From: Zeimonas sp964481165
Lineage (GTDB): Bacteria > Pseudomonadota > Gammaproteobacteria > Burkholderiales > Burkholderiaceae_E
DNA length: 20,527 nucleotides
Assembly (NCBI GenBank): GCA_964481165.1
Contig: CAYZYC010000038.1
Location: 1-20,527, forward strand
Reading direction: 5' to 3'
Shown here: in pieces, positions 1-6,188 of the stretch
Layout: each line of letters begins with the position of its first letter
Position numbering within the stretch: position 1 is the first letter of the stretch
The notes under the pieces: model-generated
Databases searched by the model: none
What the model saw: only the letters and a program-made list of their open reading frames with translations
Told to the model about the DNA's origin: nothing
Translations under genes and position numbers: made by a program

Positions 1-301
1 CCATCAGCAGCGCGCCGTCGGTCGTCTTGCTGTTCTTCTTCGGCACCAGCGCGAAGAGCTCGCGGATCATCCGCTCGCGCGTCGCCGGATCGATGCAGCC
101 GAACATCGCGCGCACGATGTCGCGGAACCAGTCGCCGCCTGCTTCCTCCATCGTCGGCGTGCCCGGCACGTCCGCCAGGCGCAGCTTGTTGAAGATTCGC
201 ACCGCCCGGTCGCCGTCTGGCGTCAGCGGCAGATCGGGAACGAGCGACCGCCCCGACTGCAGGCGCTGCCACCAGTCGGTGCAGGACAGATCCCAGGCCA
301 T
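1..301 (-). CDS. terL: Phage terminase large subunit, N-terminal part (runs off left edge)
   Basis: Only the first 100 residues are present; the gene continues past base 1. The large terminase subunit is the ATPase and nuclease motor that packages DNA into proheads. Visible support: an N-terminal sequence typical of HK97-type terminases (DWWQRLQSG, then a charged helix) leading to VPKKNSKTT at residues 86-94, the family's variant Walker A loop. The ATG overlaps the stop of the small-subunit gene in TGATG, so the two should be translationally coupled. HNH, small subunit and large subunit in this order is the known arrangement of cos-packaging phages. The nuclease domain cannot be assessed here. 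Confidence 0.88.
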   Translation of the reverse strand, partial: MAWDLSCTDWWQRLQSGRSLVPDLPLTPDGDRAVRIFNKLRLADVPGTPTMEEAGGDWFRDIVRAMFGCIDPATRERMIRELFALVPKKNSKTTDGALLM

Positions 302-711
302 CAGCCCGTCTTGCGCAGCGGCGACACGCCAGGTGGCAACAGGTCAGCCCAATCGGTTCCCGCCGCGGCCGTTCGCGCGTCGACGTTCGCCTGCTCCTTC
401 TTGCCGAGCGGCTTCTCGGGTTCGGCCGGCGGCGCCGCGAGAGCAGGCGCCATCGCGAGGAGCGCCTTCTGCGCCGCGACGTTGCCCTTGAGTGCAGTGC
501 GCACCATCGCGTCGAGCACCTCGGCGCGACGGTTCATGGCGCCGGACGACAGCTCGCGCTCGTAGTGCTTCACGAGGGTATGGCGATGGATCCCGAGCGC
601 GATCGCGATTTCCTCGTGCGCCATGCCGCCGGCCGCCGCATTCGTCACCTTCCGGCGCGTCGCCGCGGTCGGTTGATGGGCGGGGCGCCCGGGTGTCGAC
701 TTTTTGGCCAT
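301..711 (-). CDS. Phage terminase small subunit-like DNA-binding protein
   Basis: 136 aa. It would bind the packaging site and load the large subunit. The sequence has a basic N-terminus (MAKKSTPGRP), then a helix-turn-helix at about residues 20-55 (AHEEIAIALGIHRHTLVKHY), a helical centre (residues 60-90), and a Pro/Ala/Lys-rich tail ending in PLRKTG. A much longer reading of the same frame begins at 1323, but its first 200 residues are arginine-rich and run antisense-like through the HNH gene, so I start at the ATG at 709-711. The Shine-Dalgarno is weak. The stop overlaps the terL start by one base. Function rests on the helix-turn-helix plus position before terL. Confidence 0.82.
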   Translation of the reverse strand: MAKKSTPGRPAHQPTAATRRKVTNAAAGGMAHEEIAIALGIHRHTLVKHYERELSSGAMNRRAEVLDAMVRTALKGNVAAQKALLAMAPALAAPPAEPEKPLGKKEQANVDARTAAAGTDWADLLPPGVSPLRKTG

Positions 712-791
712 AAAACGGTGCTCAATCCGAAATTCCGGCCGAGAAAAAAATCTCCGCGTGCGAGGGGCGCGGGGTTTCCGCCTCGAGCGCC
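712..791. other. Intergenic region between HNH and terminase small subunit; cos candidate
   Basis: An 80-bp gap in an otherwise packed region. It holds a run of seven A on the plus strand near 747-753 and an imperfect palindrome, CCGAAATTCCGG, around 727-738. In HNH-terminase phages the cos site lies close to these genes, either here or upstream of HNH (1200-1343). No cos sequence can be recognised without related genomes, so this marks only a place to look. Confidence 0.2.
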
Positions 792-1199
792 TCAGACTTT
801 CGACCCACCCCTCCGGTGTCGCATCGACACGACAACCGCGACGAGCGGCCGATATGGCCGACGGACGGGGGCGTGCGCCGGATCGCCGGCGCTGGCGCGC
901 TCTGCCGCCTCGGCCGCCGTCTTCTCGGCGTGGCAGGACCTGCAGATGCTGGCGAAGTTGGATTCGTCGTCGGCGCCGCCCTTCCAGAGCGGAACGCGGT
1001 GGTCGACCTCTTCGGCAGCGGTTACGCGATCGAGCTCTTCGCAGTGCTCGCACAACGGGTGCTCGGCGAGCCATCGGGCACGACGCCGCATCCAACGTCG
1101 GCCGCGTTCGCGCGGGGTCGCATCGGGTCGCGAGTAGGCGACAGCACGCATCCCGGTCGCCAGCGTTCGCAGCGATGGCCTGAGTGTGCGCAGTCGCAT
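792..1199 (-). CDS. HNH endonuclease associated with the terminase
   Basis: 135 aa from the ATG at 1197-1199. HNH proteins encoded next to terminase genes are established cofactors of cos cleavage and packaging in many HK97-like phages. Visible: CEHC at residues 50-53, then VDHRVPLWKGG (DH at 66-67), N81, and CRSCH at 86-90, which is the zinc-supported beta-beta-alpha metal fold. An in-frame GTG at 1250 exists, but the sequence between it and the ATG is a terminator-like hairpin, so I prefer 1199. An ATG at 1151 is also possible. No strong Shine-Dalgarno is seen. Confidence 0.85.
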   Translation of the reverse strand: MRLRTLRPSLRTLATGMRAVAYSRPDATPRERGRRWMRRRARWLAEHPLCEHCEELDRVTAAEEVDHRVPLWKGGADDESNFASICRSCHAEKTAAEAAERASAGDPAHAPVRRPYRPLVAVVVSMRHRRGGSKV

Positions 1200-1202
1200 G
1201 GG

Positions 1203-1230
1203 AATGAAAAGAAGCCCGCGCGAGGCGGGC
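1203..1230 (-). terminator. Terminator-like hairpin just upstream of HNH gene
   Basis: Read on the minus strand: GCCCGC, a 5-nt loop, GCGGGC, then TTCTTTTCATT. Arms lie at 1225-1230 and 1214-1219. It lies between the end of the early operon (1344) and the HNH start (1199). A second hairpin lies about 45 bp upstream. It would stop leftward transcripts unless they are antiterminated. Confidence 0.6.
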
Positions 1231-1274
1231 CGAAGTGCCATCTCTGGCACAGGAGGAGACGACCGGAAATGAGA

Positions 1275-1306
1275 AAGCCCGGCGGATCTCGCGACCGGCC
1301 GGGCTT
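1275..1306 (-). terminator. Second terminator-like hairpin after the leftward early operon
   Basis: A 9-bp perfect inverted repeat: AAGCCCGGC at 1275-1283 pairs with GCCGGGCTT at 1298-1306 around a 14-nt loop. On the minus strand it is followed by TTTCTCATTT. It sits 37 bp past the stop of the putative late regulator. It could work in both directions, but there is no gene to stop from the left. Confidence 0.6.
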
Positions 1307-1343
1307 CTGAGGCACCTATCCACAGTGCCGAATACGTGCGCGA

Positions 1344-1964
1344 TTACAGCACAGATTGCCGAGAGTTGTCCACAGGCTGCACGGAAAGGCAGAGGTCCGC
1401 TTCATCGAGCGCGCTGCGTTCGAGCTGGTCGAGCCACTTGCGGATGGCCTTCGCCTGCTTACCGGCCGTGTCGCGATGCACGCCGCACTTCTCCGCGAGG
1501 ATGCCGATGTTCACGCGCTTCACACCCGTCCATCGCTCGATGACGCCGGCGCGCAGCTGCCGATTGGAGACGTGACCAGCGACGGCGACGATCGAATCCG
1601 CGACGAGCGTGGCGAGCGCTTCTGCCCATTCCTCGTTCCTGGCCCACCCGGAGCAGCAGGCCCGGCGACACGCGCACGGGAAGGCGCGCGGGGCGAAGCG
1701 AACCACGAGCAGTGCGTGCCGACTCGGGTGCAGCGTGCTTATTCGCCGGCGAATGACGCCAGCCCACGCGGCTCGCTCCTCGTCGCTCTCGAAGAGAGCG
1801 CTACCACCACGAGCGGCAATGCGCTTCTGGTGCTGCGCAAGGCTGTCGGGCTCACCGCGGTGGCGGTTGCCGAAGGCGAAGCGCAGCGCGGACTCCACCG
1901 ACGAGAACGCAGCGCCGTCGGTCGCATCGGATGACACCGGGACGATCGTTTCGAGGTCGGTCAA
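1344..1964 (-). CDS. Putative late regulator: Cys-motif and HTH protein (Q-like by position)
   Basis: 206 aa from a TTG start that overlaps the upstream stop as TTGA. The N-terminus has SSVESALRFAFG, a central motif FPCACRRACCSGW that could bind metal, and a C-terminal helix-turn-helix-like segment (LAEKCGVHRDTAGKQAKAI). Similar proteins are common at the end of the replication region of Burkholderiales prophages, but I know of no assigned biochemical role. It is the last early gene, directly before two terminators and the packaging genes. That is where lambda carries Q, so antitermination or late activation is inferred from position and the DNA-binding-like domain, not from homology to Q. 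Confidence 0.7.
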   Translation of the reverse strand: MTDLETIVPVSSDATDGAAFSSVESALRFAFGNRHRGEPDSLAQHQKRIAARGGSALFESDEERAAWAGVIRRRISTLHPSRHALLVVRFAPRAFPCACRRACCSGWARNEEWAEALATLVADSIVAVAGHVSNRQLRAGVIERWTGVKRVNIGILAEKCGVHRDTAGKQAKAIRKWLDQLERSALDEADLCLSVQPVDNSRQSVL

Positions 1965-2140
1965 CGGATACGCTCCATGTGTTCGATCGACACGAGGTAG
2001 CGGAATCGCTTCCGCTCATCGTGCAGCGACGTGCATTCCACGGCGGTCACCTCGACAGCGAACGACCCGCCGTCGGCGTTGAGTGCGTCTTCGAGATCTT
2101 TCGCTGCACGCTCGATGCGTTGCTTCGTCGCCATATCCAT
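1961..2140 (-). CDS. Small hypothetical phage protein (59 aa)
   Basis: 59 aa, starting MDMATKQRIE. The frame has an amphipathic N-terminal helix (KQRIERAAKDLEDAL) followed by a strand-rich half (FAVEVTAVEC, RFRYLVSIEH). It is not recognised. It is accepted as a gene because it exactly fills the gap between two coupled genes. Its stop overlaps the next start (TTGA), GGGGA lies about 6 nt before the ATG, and composition is balanced and protein-like rather than arginine-rich. A second in-frame ATG at 2134 is an alternative start. Confidence 0.65.
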   Translation of the reverse strand: MDMATKQRIERAAKDLEDALNADGGSFAVEVTAVECTSLHDERKRFRYLVSIEHMERIR

Positions 2141-2141
2141 G

Positions 2142-2246
2142 TCAATCCCCGCTCCACCCGTGCACGACCCACCAGACGCCGGCCGCGAAGACCACCAGCC
2201 CGCCGACGAGCATGCCGGCGAGGAAGGCGGCGACGGCCGGCGCCAT
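2142..2246 (-). CDS. 34-aa single-span membrane peptide
   Basis: 34 aa, beginning MAPAVAAFLAGM and ending in HGWSGD. Residues 4-28 form one continuous hydrophobic span (AVAAFLAGMLVGGLVVFAAG, then VWWVV), with no charge until the C-terminus. Its ATG overlaps the RusA stop in TGATG, and its TGA ends one base before the next ATG, so it is embedded in the coupled operon. I do not recognise it. Small phage peptides of this kind can act on host membranes, but nothing here shows which process. Confidence 0.55.
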   Translation of the reverse strand: MAPAVAAFLAGMLVGGLVVFAAGVWWVVHGWSGD

Positions 2247-2755
2247 CAAAGGAACTCCGACTCGCGATCGCGCGGCTTCGTTTCACCGGCGGCGCGTTTC
2301 GTTTCACGGAAAGGCGCTTCTGTCTCGCGCTCTGGGATGGCGAGCTCGGCCTGCTGCGACTGCATCGGCTCGACGATGATCTCGGCGCGCGGGTTCGCCC
2401 GGTCGATCGCGTGGTAGACGTGCCGCTCGCGCACCTGGCGATCGTTGCGGTACACGCCCGACTGCACGAGCACGCGCTCGCCGGTGCGCTTGTCCTTCGC
2501 GTAGCGGTCCTGCAGGACGTCGAGCAGCAGCGACTCGTCGAGATCCGAGCGCTCGCTCGCGTACCACAGCCGGATCGTCATGCGCACCGGGCCCTCGAGG
2601 CGCTGGCGCGCCGCCGGCGGGATCTGCCGCAGCGCGTCGCGTTCGTAGGAGAGCGCCTCCTTCGACTTGATCGGCGTCGGCCGGCCGTTGATCGTCACGA
2701 TCTGCCGGCTGTTGGCCTTGCTGCAGGCCTGCCCCAGGATGGTCAAGCGGATCAT
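2246..2755 (-). CDS. rusA: RusA-type Holliday junction resolvase
   Basis: 169 aa. RusA is a dimeric, metal-dependent endonuclease that resolves branched DNA, in phages usually branched intermediates before packaging. Visible: N-terminal strand IRLTILGQACSKANSRQ; the acidic cluster SDLDESLLLDVLQD at residues 70-83, where the family has its catalytic aspartates; and VYRNDRQVRERHVYHAI at 101-117, the usual end of the domain. Residues 130-169 form a charged tail not needed for the family fold. It ends in TGATG with the next gene and starts inside the end of the upstream one. Confidence 0.85.
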   Translation of the reverse strand: MIRLTILGQACSKANSRQIVTINGRPTPIKSKEALSYERDALRQIPPAARQRLEGPVRMTIRLWYASERSDLDESLLLDVLQDRYAKDKRTGERVLVQSGVYRNDRQVRERHVYHAIDRANPRAEIIVEPMQSQQAELAIPERETEAPFRETKRAAGETKPRDRESEFL

Positions 2756-2904
2756 CGCCTCGCCCACCAATCGCCGCCGCACGCGTCGACGCGCACGAGC
2801 GACGCGGCGATCGCGCCGAACCGATTGCGCGGCGCCTGCGGGTGCTCGCACAGCAGATGAACGCCGGCTTGACGCGCGTGGCGGCAGGTCTCGCACGGGT
2901 TCAC
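2752..2904 (-). CDS. 50-aa cysteine-rich (zinc-binding-like) protein
   Basis: 50 aa from a GTG that overlaps the upstream stop in GTGA. CETCRHARQ at residues 4-12, C19 and a late C42GGDWW suggest one small zinc site. The end overlaps the start of rusA by 4 nt. Short CxxC proteins of this type are frequent beside rusA in proteobacterial prophages, but I know no function. Longer readings of this frame upstream are arginine-rich shadows, and the GTG is the only start consistent with the overlaps. Confidence 0.65.
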   Translation of the reverse strand: MNPCETCRHARQAGVHLLCEHPQAPRNRFGAIAASLVRVDACGGDWWARR

Positions 2905-3155
2905 TGCGCCGGCTCCTCGAAATGCGCGGGCGCGCGCGAGTCGGGCCCGTTCTCGCGCATCGTCCCCCGCACGGTGTCGGTGATCTGCGGCCACAGATCG
3001 GCCTGGCGCCCGAAGTGGAAGCGGCAGAACCACGGCCCGCCACCCTTCGTCGACTCGCTGATGGCGCCCGGCAGCGGGCAGCCGTTGGCGTGGCAGCGGT
3101 AGGCGTCAGCCGCCGGCGCGTTGCCTGCGGAGGCGTCGTCGTTGTAGCGGCTCAT
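2901..3155 (-). CDS. 84-aa putative zinc-binding phage protein
   Basis: 84 aa starting MSRYNDDASAG. The core YRCHANGCPLPG (residues 19-30) with CRFHFG (44-49) gives a Cys/His set suited to one zinc ion. The tail is acidic and polar, ending EEPAQ. ATGA overlap with the upstream gene and GTGA overlap with the downstream gene fix both ends. It may be an accessory of the replication genes, but I do not recognise a named family. Confidence 0.72.
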   Translation of the reverse strand: MSRYNDDASAGNAPAADAYRCHANGCPLPGAISESTKGGGPWFCRFHFGRQADLWPQITDTVRGTMRENGPDSRAPAHFEEPAQ

Positions 3156-3814
3156 TTCGTGCCCAGGAGCTTGCGCAGCGCGGCGATGTGCTGCGCGTTG
3201 CCGGTGCGCGCGACGCCGTGCTCGAGGCGCTGCACGGCCGCGTGGGCGACCTCCTCGCTGTGCGGCAGCAGCTGCCGCGCGTGCTCGCCGGCGAGGCGTC
3301 CGAGTCGCACCGCCTGCTCGATCGCCTGCTCGCGCTGCGCGGAATCGGCGCCGAGCGATGCGACCCACTTCGCGACGATGCCGGCCTTGCGTGCGTCGGC
3401 GAGCTCGCGCTCGTAGCGCTCGAGGAACGCCCGGCGCGCAGCGATCTTGTCGCCCTCGTCGAGCAGCGGCAGCGCGGCCTGGAAGAACGCGGCCGAGATC
3501 TGCTCGGTCCAGACGACCGAGGCCGAATCGTGCCGAGCCTGCAGCGCGATCGACCATGCCTCCTCGGCGCCCGGATGGCCGTCGTCGGTGCGGTTCGCCT
3601 CGAGCGCGGCGCGGATGTCGGCGATCTTCGGCATGAACCTGCCGGCCTGCGGGTGCTGCATGTGCACGTTCAGCGCCAGGCGGATCGCATCGAGCGACAG
3701 GTCGGCGAGGCCCTGCCAGTACATCGCTTTCGTGCCCGCGGTGAGCGGCCGATCGTAGTAGTCGGCCGTCTGGTCCATGAGGGCGAAGAACGGCTTGCGG
3801 TCGGCGTCACGCAT
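3152..3814 (-). CDS. Putative helicase loader / lambda-P-like replication protein
   Basis: 220 aa. The N-terminal region FFALMDQTADYYDRPLTAGT, then MYWQGLADLSLDAIRLALN and GRFMPKIADIRAAL (residues 9-70), has the layout of small phage helicase-loader and inhibitor domains: two helices, a W-x-x-L helix, then a 'FMPKIADI' helix. The remainder is helical and charged. The gene directly follows the O-like gene and overlaps it by 8 nt, as P follows O in lambda. If correct, it would bring the host DnaB helicase to the phage origin. Helicase binding itself cannot be seen in the sequence. Confidence 0.68.
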   Translation of the reverse strand: MRDADRKPFFALMDQTADYYDRPLTAGTKAMYWQGLADLSLDAIRLALNVHMQHPQAGRFMPKIADIRAALEANRTDDGHPGAEEAWSIALQARHDSASVVWTEQISAAFFQAALPLLDEGDKIAARRAFLERYERELADARKAGIVAKWVASLGADSAQREQAIEQAVRLGRLAGEHARQLLPHSEEVAHAAVQRLEHGVARTGNAQHIAALRKLLGTK

Positions 3815-4601
3815 CGATGGTCCCCGCGTTGGTGCCGAGCATCGCGAGCGCTTCCTCGGTCGATCGGCGATTGAAGTCGGAGACGGATTCGCGGCCGCGC
3901 GCTGCGCCGGCTTCGCGCTCGACCCACTTCGCTTCGAATCCCTGCCAGCCACGCTCGCAGCACTTCGCCAGCGCCTGCGGCAGCGTCATGCCAGCCTTCG
4001 CTGCCTCCCGGGCGATGCCGTCGAGAGCCGTCTCGGTGAGCGGCGCGCGCTTCGCCTTGCGGATGGCGAGGAAGTCGTTCCAGACCTTCTCGGGCACGTC
4101 GCCGGGGCGATCGGGAGGAGCAGAGCGCGCGGAGCGCGTGTCTTTTCTCTCCTCCTTGTCTGGCTTATGGAGTCTGGTGTCTGGAGTCTGGCTAGGGTTT
4201 CCGTTGGGTTCTTCGCGGAAACCGTCTGGGTTTTTTCTGGGTTCCGTTTCGGTATCCGTGTCGGTATCCGTCTGGGTTTCCGTTTTCTTCGGTCGGCCGC
4301 CTCGCCTGCCGATCTCTCGGTTTCGCTCCGCCTTCGTCGTCGCGGCTTCGATCTCGCGTTCGCAACGGCGCTGCGTCCATGCGCCATCAACCAGTTCGAA
4401 GAACTCGGCGAGCACGCGATCGACGGCATCGCGCTCCTCGCGCGTCCTGGCACCGATGAGGCGCGCGGCCTGCTCTTCCGGGATCGCGCCCTCGCGCGTG
4501 TAGTACACGTCGAGCAGTCGCGTGTAGGCGCCATGCTCGAGCAGCGTGAGGTGCCCGGCATCGCGCAGGTAGTCGCCGATATGGCGCTTGTAGAAGTTCA
4601 T
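3807..4601 (-). CDS. DUF1376 (YdaU-type) O-like phage replication protein
   Basis: 264 aa. The N-terminal DUF1376 domain, residues 1-85, is clear: MNFYKRHIGDYLRDAGHL, then LEHGAYTRLLDVYYTREG. DUF1376 proteins sit where lambda has O and are taken as replication proteins. Residues 95-165 form a polar linker (GRRGGRPKK, then a TDTDTDTETEP stretch) encoded by repeated, T-rich DNA. A C-terminal domain (residues 168-235, VWNDFLAIRKAKRAPLTETA and GWQGFEAKWV) resembles the C-terminal module of phage replication initiators. The ATG overlaps the upstream stop (ATGA). Longer N-terminal readings are shadows of the winged-helix gene. Confidence 0.83.
   Translation of the reverse strand: MNFYKRHIGDYLRDAGHLTLLEHGAYTRLLDVYYTREGAIPEEQAARLIGARTREERDAVDRVLAEFFELVDGAWTQRRCEREIEAATTKAERNREIGRRGGRPKKTETQTDTDTDTETEPRKNPDGFREEPNGNPSQTPDTRLHKPDKEERKDTRSARSAPPDRPGDVPEKVWNDFLAIRKAKRAPLTETALDGIAREAAKAGMTLPQALAKCCERGWQGFEAKWVEREAGAARGRESVSDFNRRSTEEALAMLGTNAGTIDA
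4158..4284. repeat. Iteron-like repeat cluster inside the O-like gene (putative replication origin)
   Basis: The plus strand has six copies of GTCTGG (4158, 4172, 4179, 4186, 4224, 4270; three are in 7-bp tandem). There are also two TCGGTATCCGT 12 bp apart (4249, 4261), two CCGTCTGGGTTT (4222, 4268), two GGGTTTCCGTT (4195, 4274), and an inverted repeat GGTTTCCG / CGGAAACC (4196-4203 / 4216-4223). The stretch is T-rich in a GC-rich genome and includes a run of six T at 4231-4236. It encodes the disordered linker of the protein. Lambda's origin is likewise made of iterons plus an AT-rich part inside O, hence the reading as an origin; this is inference. Confidence 0.5.
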
Positions 4602-5101
4602 CGGCCCGATCCCTTCCCTTTCCCCGGCACCGCATACCCGACCGGCCGCGTCTTTCTCCCGGGCTCCACGCGCGCAAGCAGCCCGCGGTCCGCCGCGATC
4701 GACAGGCGCCTCGCGCCCGCCGTCTTGTGGATCCCGAAGTGCGCGGCGACGTCGTCGGCCGTGACGGTGCGCCCGAGCGTGACCGCCCATTGCACAGTGA
4801 TCTCGACCGCATCCGGTGCGCGCGGCGCACCCGGCTCGATGGAGAGGATCCGCTCGGCCATCCACGCACACGCGCCGGTGGCCTGCGCGCCGCGCGGCAG
4901 GTGGTAGGCGTAGCCCTTGCCGCAGCGCTGGCGCAGCAGCTGCCCACGCGCGATGGGCGCGGCGAGCCGATTCGTGAGCTGCTTGGCCTCGAAGCCGAAC
5001 ATCGCGGCGATCTCGGCAGATCGGATCTGCGCGGGAGCGCCGGGCTTGGACAGGTGCTCGATCAGCTTGGCGGCGACGGAGCCGCGGCGAGGGGCGCGCA
5101 T
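4598..5101 (-). CDS. Double winged-helix DNA-binding protein
   Basis: 167 aa. Two similar halves can be seen. Residues 10-70 (KLIEHLSKPGAPAQIRSAEI, then FGFEAKQLTNRL and KGYAYHL) and residues 97-160 (VQWAVTLGRTVTADDVAAHF, then HKTAGARRLSIAADRGLL and RPVGYAV) each read as helix, helix-turn-helix and beta wing. It lies between the Dam gene (TGATG overlap) and the O-like gene (ATGA overlap). It may assist origin recognition or regulate the operon. No family name is certain. Confidence 0.7.
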   Translation of the reverse strand: MRAPRRGSVAAKLIEHLSKPGAPAQIRSAEIAAMFGFEAKQLTNRLAAPIARGQLLRQRCGKGYAYHLPRGAQATGACAWMAERILSIEPGAPRAPDAVEITVQWAVTLGRTVTADDVAAHFGIHKTAGARRLSIAADRGLLARVEPGRKTRPVGYAVPGKGKGSGR

Positions 5102-5961
5102 CAAGCGACCTCCTCGAACAGCCCGCCCCGCGATCGCGCGAGCGCCGCGGAGCACGCCGGGTTGAGCCAGACGACCTCGGTGCGTTCGCGAGCGCCGTCG
5201 GCGAGTGTCACGCGCTCGTGGCGCTCCCAGCCAGCGAAGAGCTCGGCGTCGTACAGCTCGCACGAATAGCCGGAGAGCACGACCATCCCGCGAAGGGAAT
5301 GCAGGACCTGCGCGAGCGCGCGATGGTCGTCGTCGGAGAGTTCGCGAGCGTACTTCTGGCGCGTACCGCGCGCCACCGAGCGGGTGACGTGGACGTAGGG
5401 CGGATCAACGTAGTGCAGCGTGCCGGGCCCGTCGCAGGCCTGCATCACGTCCACAGCGTCGCGCGATTCGATCGTGACGCCGCGCAGACGCTCGACGAAC
5501 GCCGGCACCTGGTCGGGCCAGCTCACGAGATCGTGCGCCGCGCTCTTGTTTCTCGGGCCGCGCGCGCCGGTCCTGAATCCGGTCTTGTGCTTCGGGTACA
5601 CCGCACCGCTGCCGAAGCCCATGAAGGAACGGACGACCGTGCGCCGCGCCTGCTCGACGGGATCGTCGCTCGCTTCGTAGCTGAGTTCGAACTCGGCGCG
5701 CGCTGCCGGCGTGAGTTCGACCATGCGCATCAACCGCCCGGCGAGCAGCGGGTCGCGCAGCACGCGAAAGACGTTCACGACCTCGTCGGCGATGTCGTTG
5801 TAGACCTCGGTGTGCGCGCGCGACTTGCGCAACAGGACCGACGCGCCGCCGCCGAAGGGCTCGACGTAGACATCGTGCTCAGGAAAAAAGCCGATGATCC
5901 ACGGCGCCAGGCGGAATTTCCCGCCGTGGTAGCGCAGCGCGGGGCGGGTGACGATGCTCAT
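5101..5961 (-). CDS. Dam-type (D12 class) DNA adenine N6-methyltransferase
   Basis: 286 aa, full length for the family. It transfers a methyl group from S-adenosylmethionine to N6 of adenine. Visible in family order: RYHGGKFRLAPWI at residues 10-22, motif I VEPFGGGASVLL at 33-44, YNDIADEVVNVF at 54-65, and catalytic motif IV YVDPPYV at 184-190. A target-recognition region lies between them. No restriction partner is adjacent, so it is an orphan enzyme, probably masking phage DNA from host restriction or marking regulatory sites. The target sequence cannot be read from the protein. Coupled to both neighbours (ATGA before, TGATG after). Confidence 0.92.
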   Translation of the reverse strand: MSIVTRPALRYHGGKFRLAPWIIGFFPEHDVYVEPFGGGASVLLRKSRAHTEVYNDIADEVVNVFRVLRDPLLAGRLMRMVELTPAARAEFELSYEASDDPVEQARRTVVRSFMGFGSGAVYPKHKTGFRTGARGPRNKSAAHDLVSWPDQVPAFVERLRGVTIESRDAVDVMQACDGPGTLHYVDPPYVHVTRSVARGTRQKYARELSDDDHRALAQVLHSLRGMVVLSGYSCELYDAELFAGWERHERVTLADGARERTEVVWLNPACSAALARSRGGLFEEVA

Positions 5962-6188
5962 GCCGCCCTCGCGAACCAGTACGTTCGAAGCCCGCGCGCC
6001 CAGCCAGCGGCGTAGACGAGCGACAGCGCAGCGATACCCCATTGCTCGGCGATGACCGAGGCGTAGAGCCATGCGGGCTGCGCGGCGAGGCCGATGATCG
6101 GCGCCCATCGGCGGGCGTTGAACTCCGGCGACTGCGACAGCCACGGCGACGAGACGCCACAGACGGCGATGACGATTTGCTCGAGCAT
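5958..6188 (-). CDS. Small inner-membrane protein (76 aa) between the two methyltransferases
   Basis: 76 aa. It contains FNARRWAPIIGLAAQPAWLYASV (residues 23-45) and WGIAALSLVYAAGWARGLRTYWF (50-72), giving two probable membrane spans with a conserved-looking RRWAP start. The pattern resembles a fragment of PnuC-like small phage membrane proteins, but transport is unproven and the protein is far too short for a complete PnuC. TGATG overlap with the cytosine methyltransferase stop and ATGA overlap with the Dam gene place it firmly in the operon. Confidence 0.72.
   Translation of the reverse strand: MLEQIVIAVCGVSSPWLSQSPEFNARRWAPIIGLAAQPAWLYASVIAEQWGIAALSLVYAAGWARGLRTYWFARAA

Noticed and set aside
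712..1323. N-terminal extension of the terminase small subunit frame to 1323
   Set aside because: Arginine-rich shadow overlapping the HNH gene on the same strand; the ATG at 711 gives a normal-size protein.
4140..4290. CRISPR-like or microsatellite reading of the repeat cluster
   Set aside because: Repeats are 6-12 bp, irregularly spaced and within a coding frame; no 25-40-bp repeats with unique spacers.
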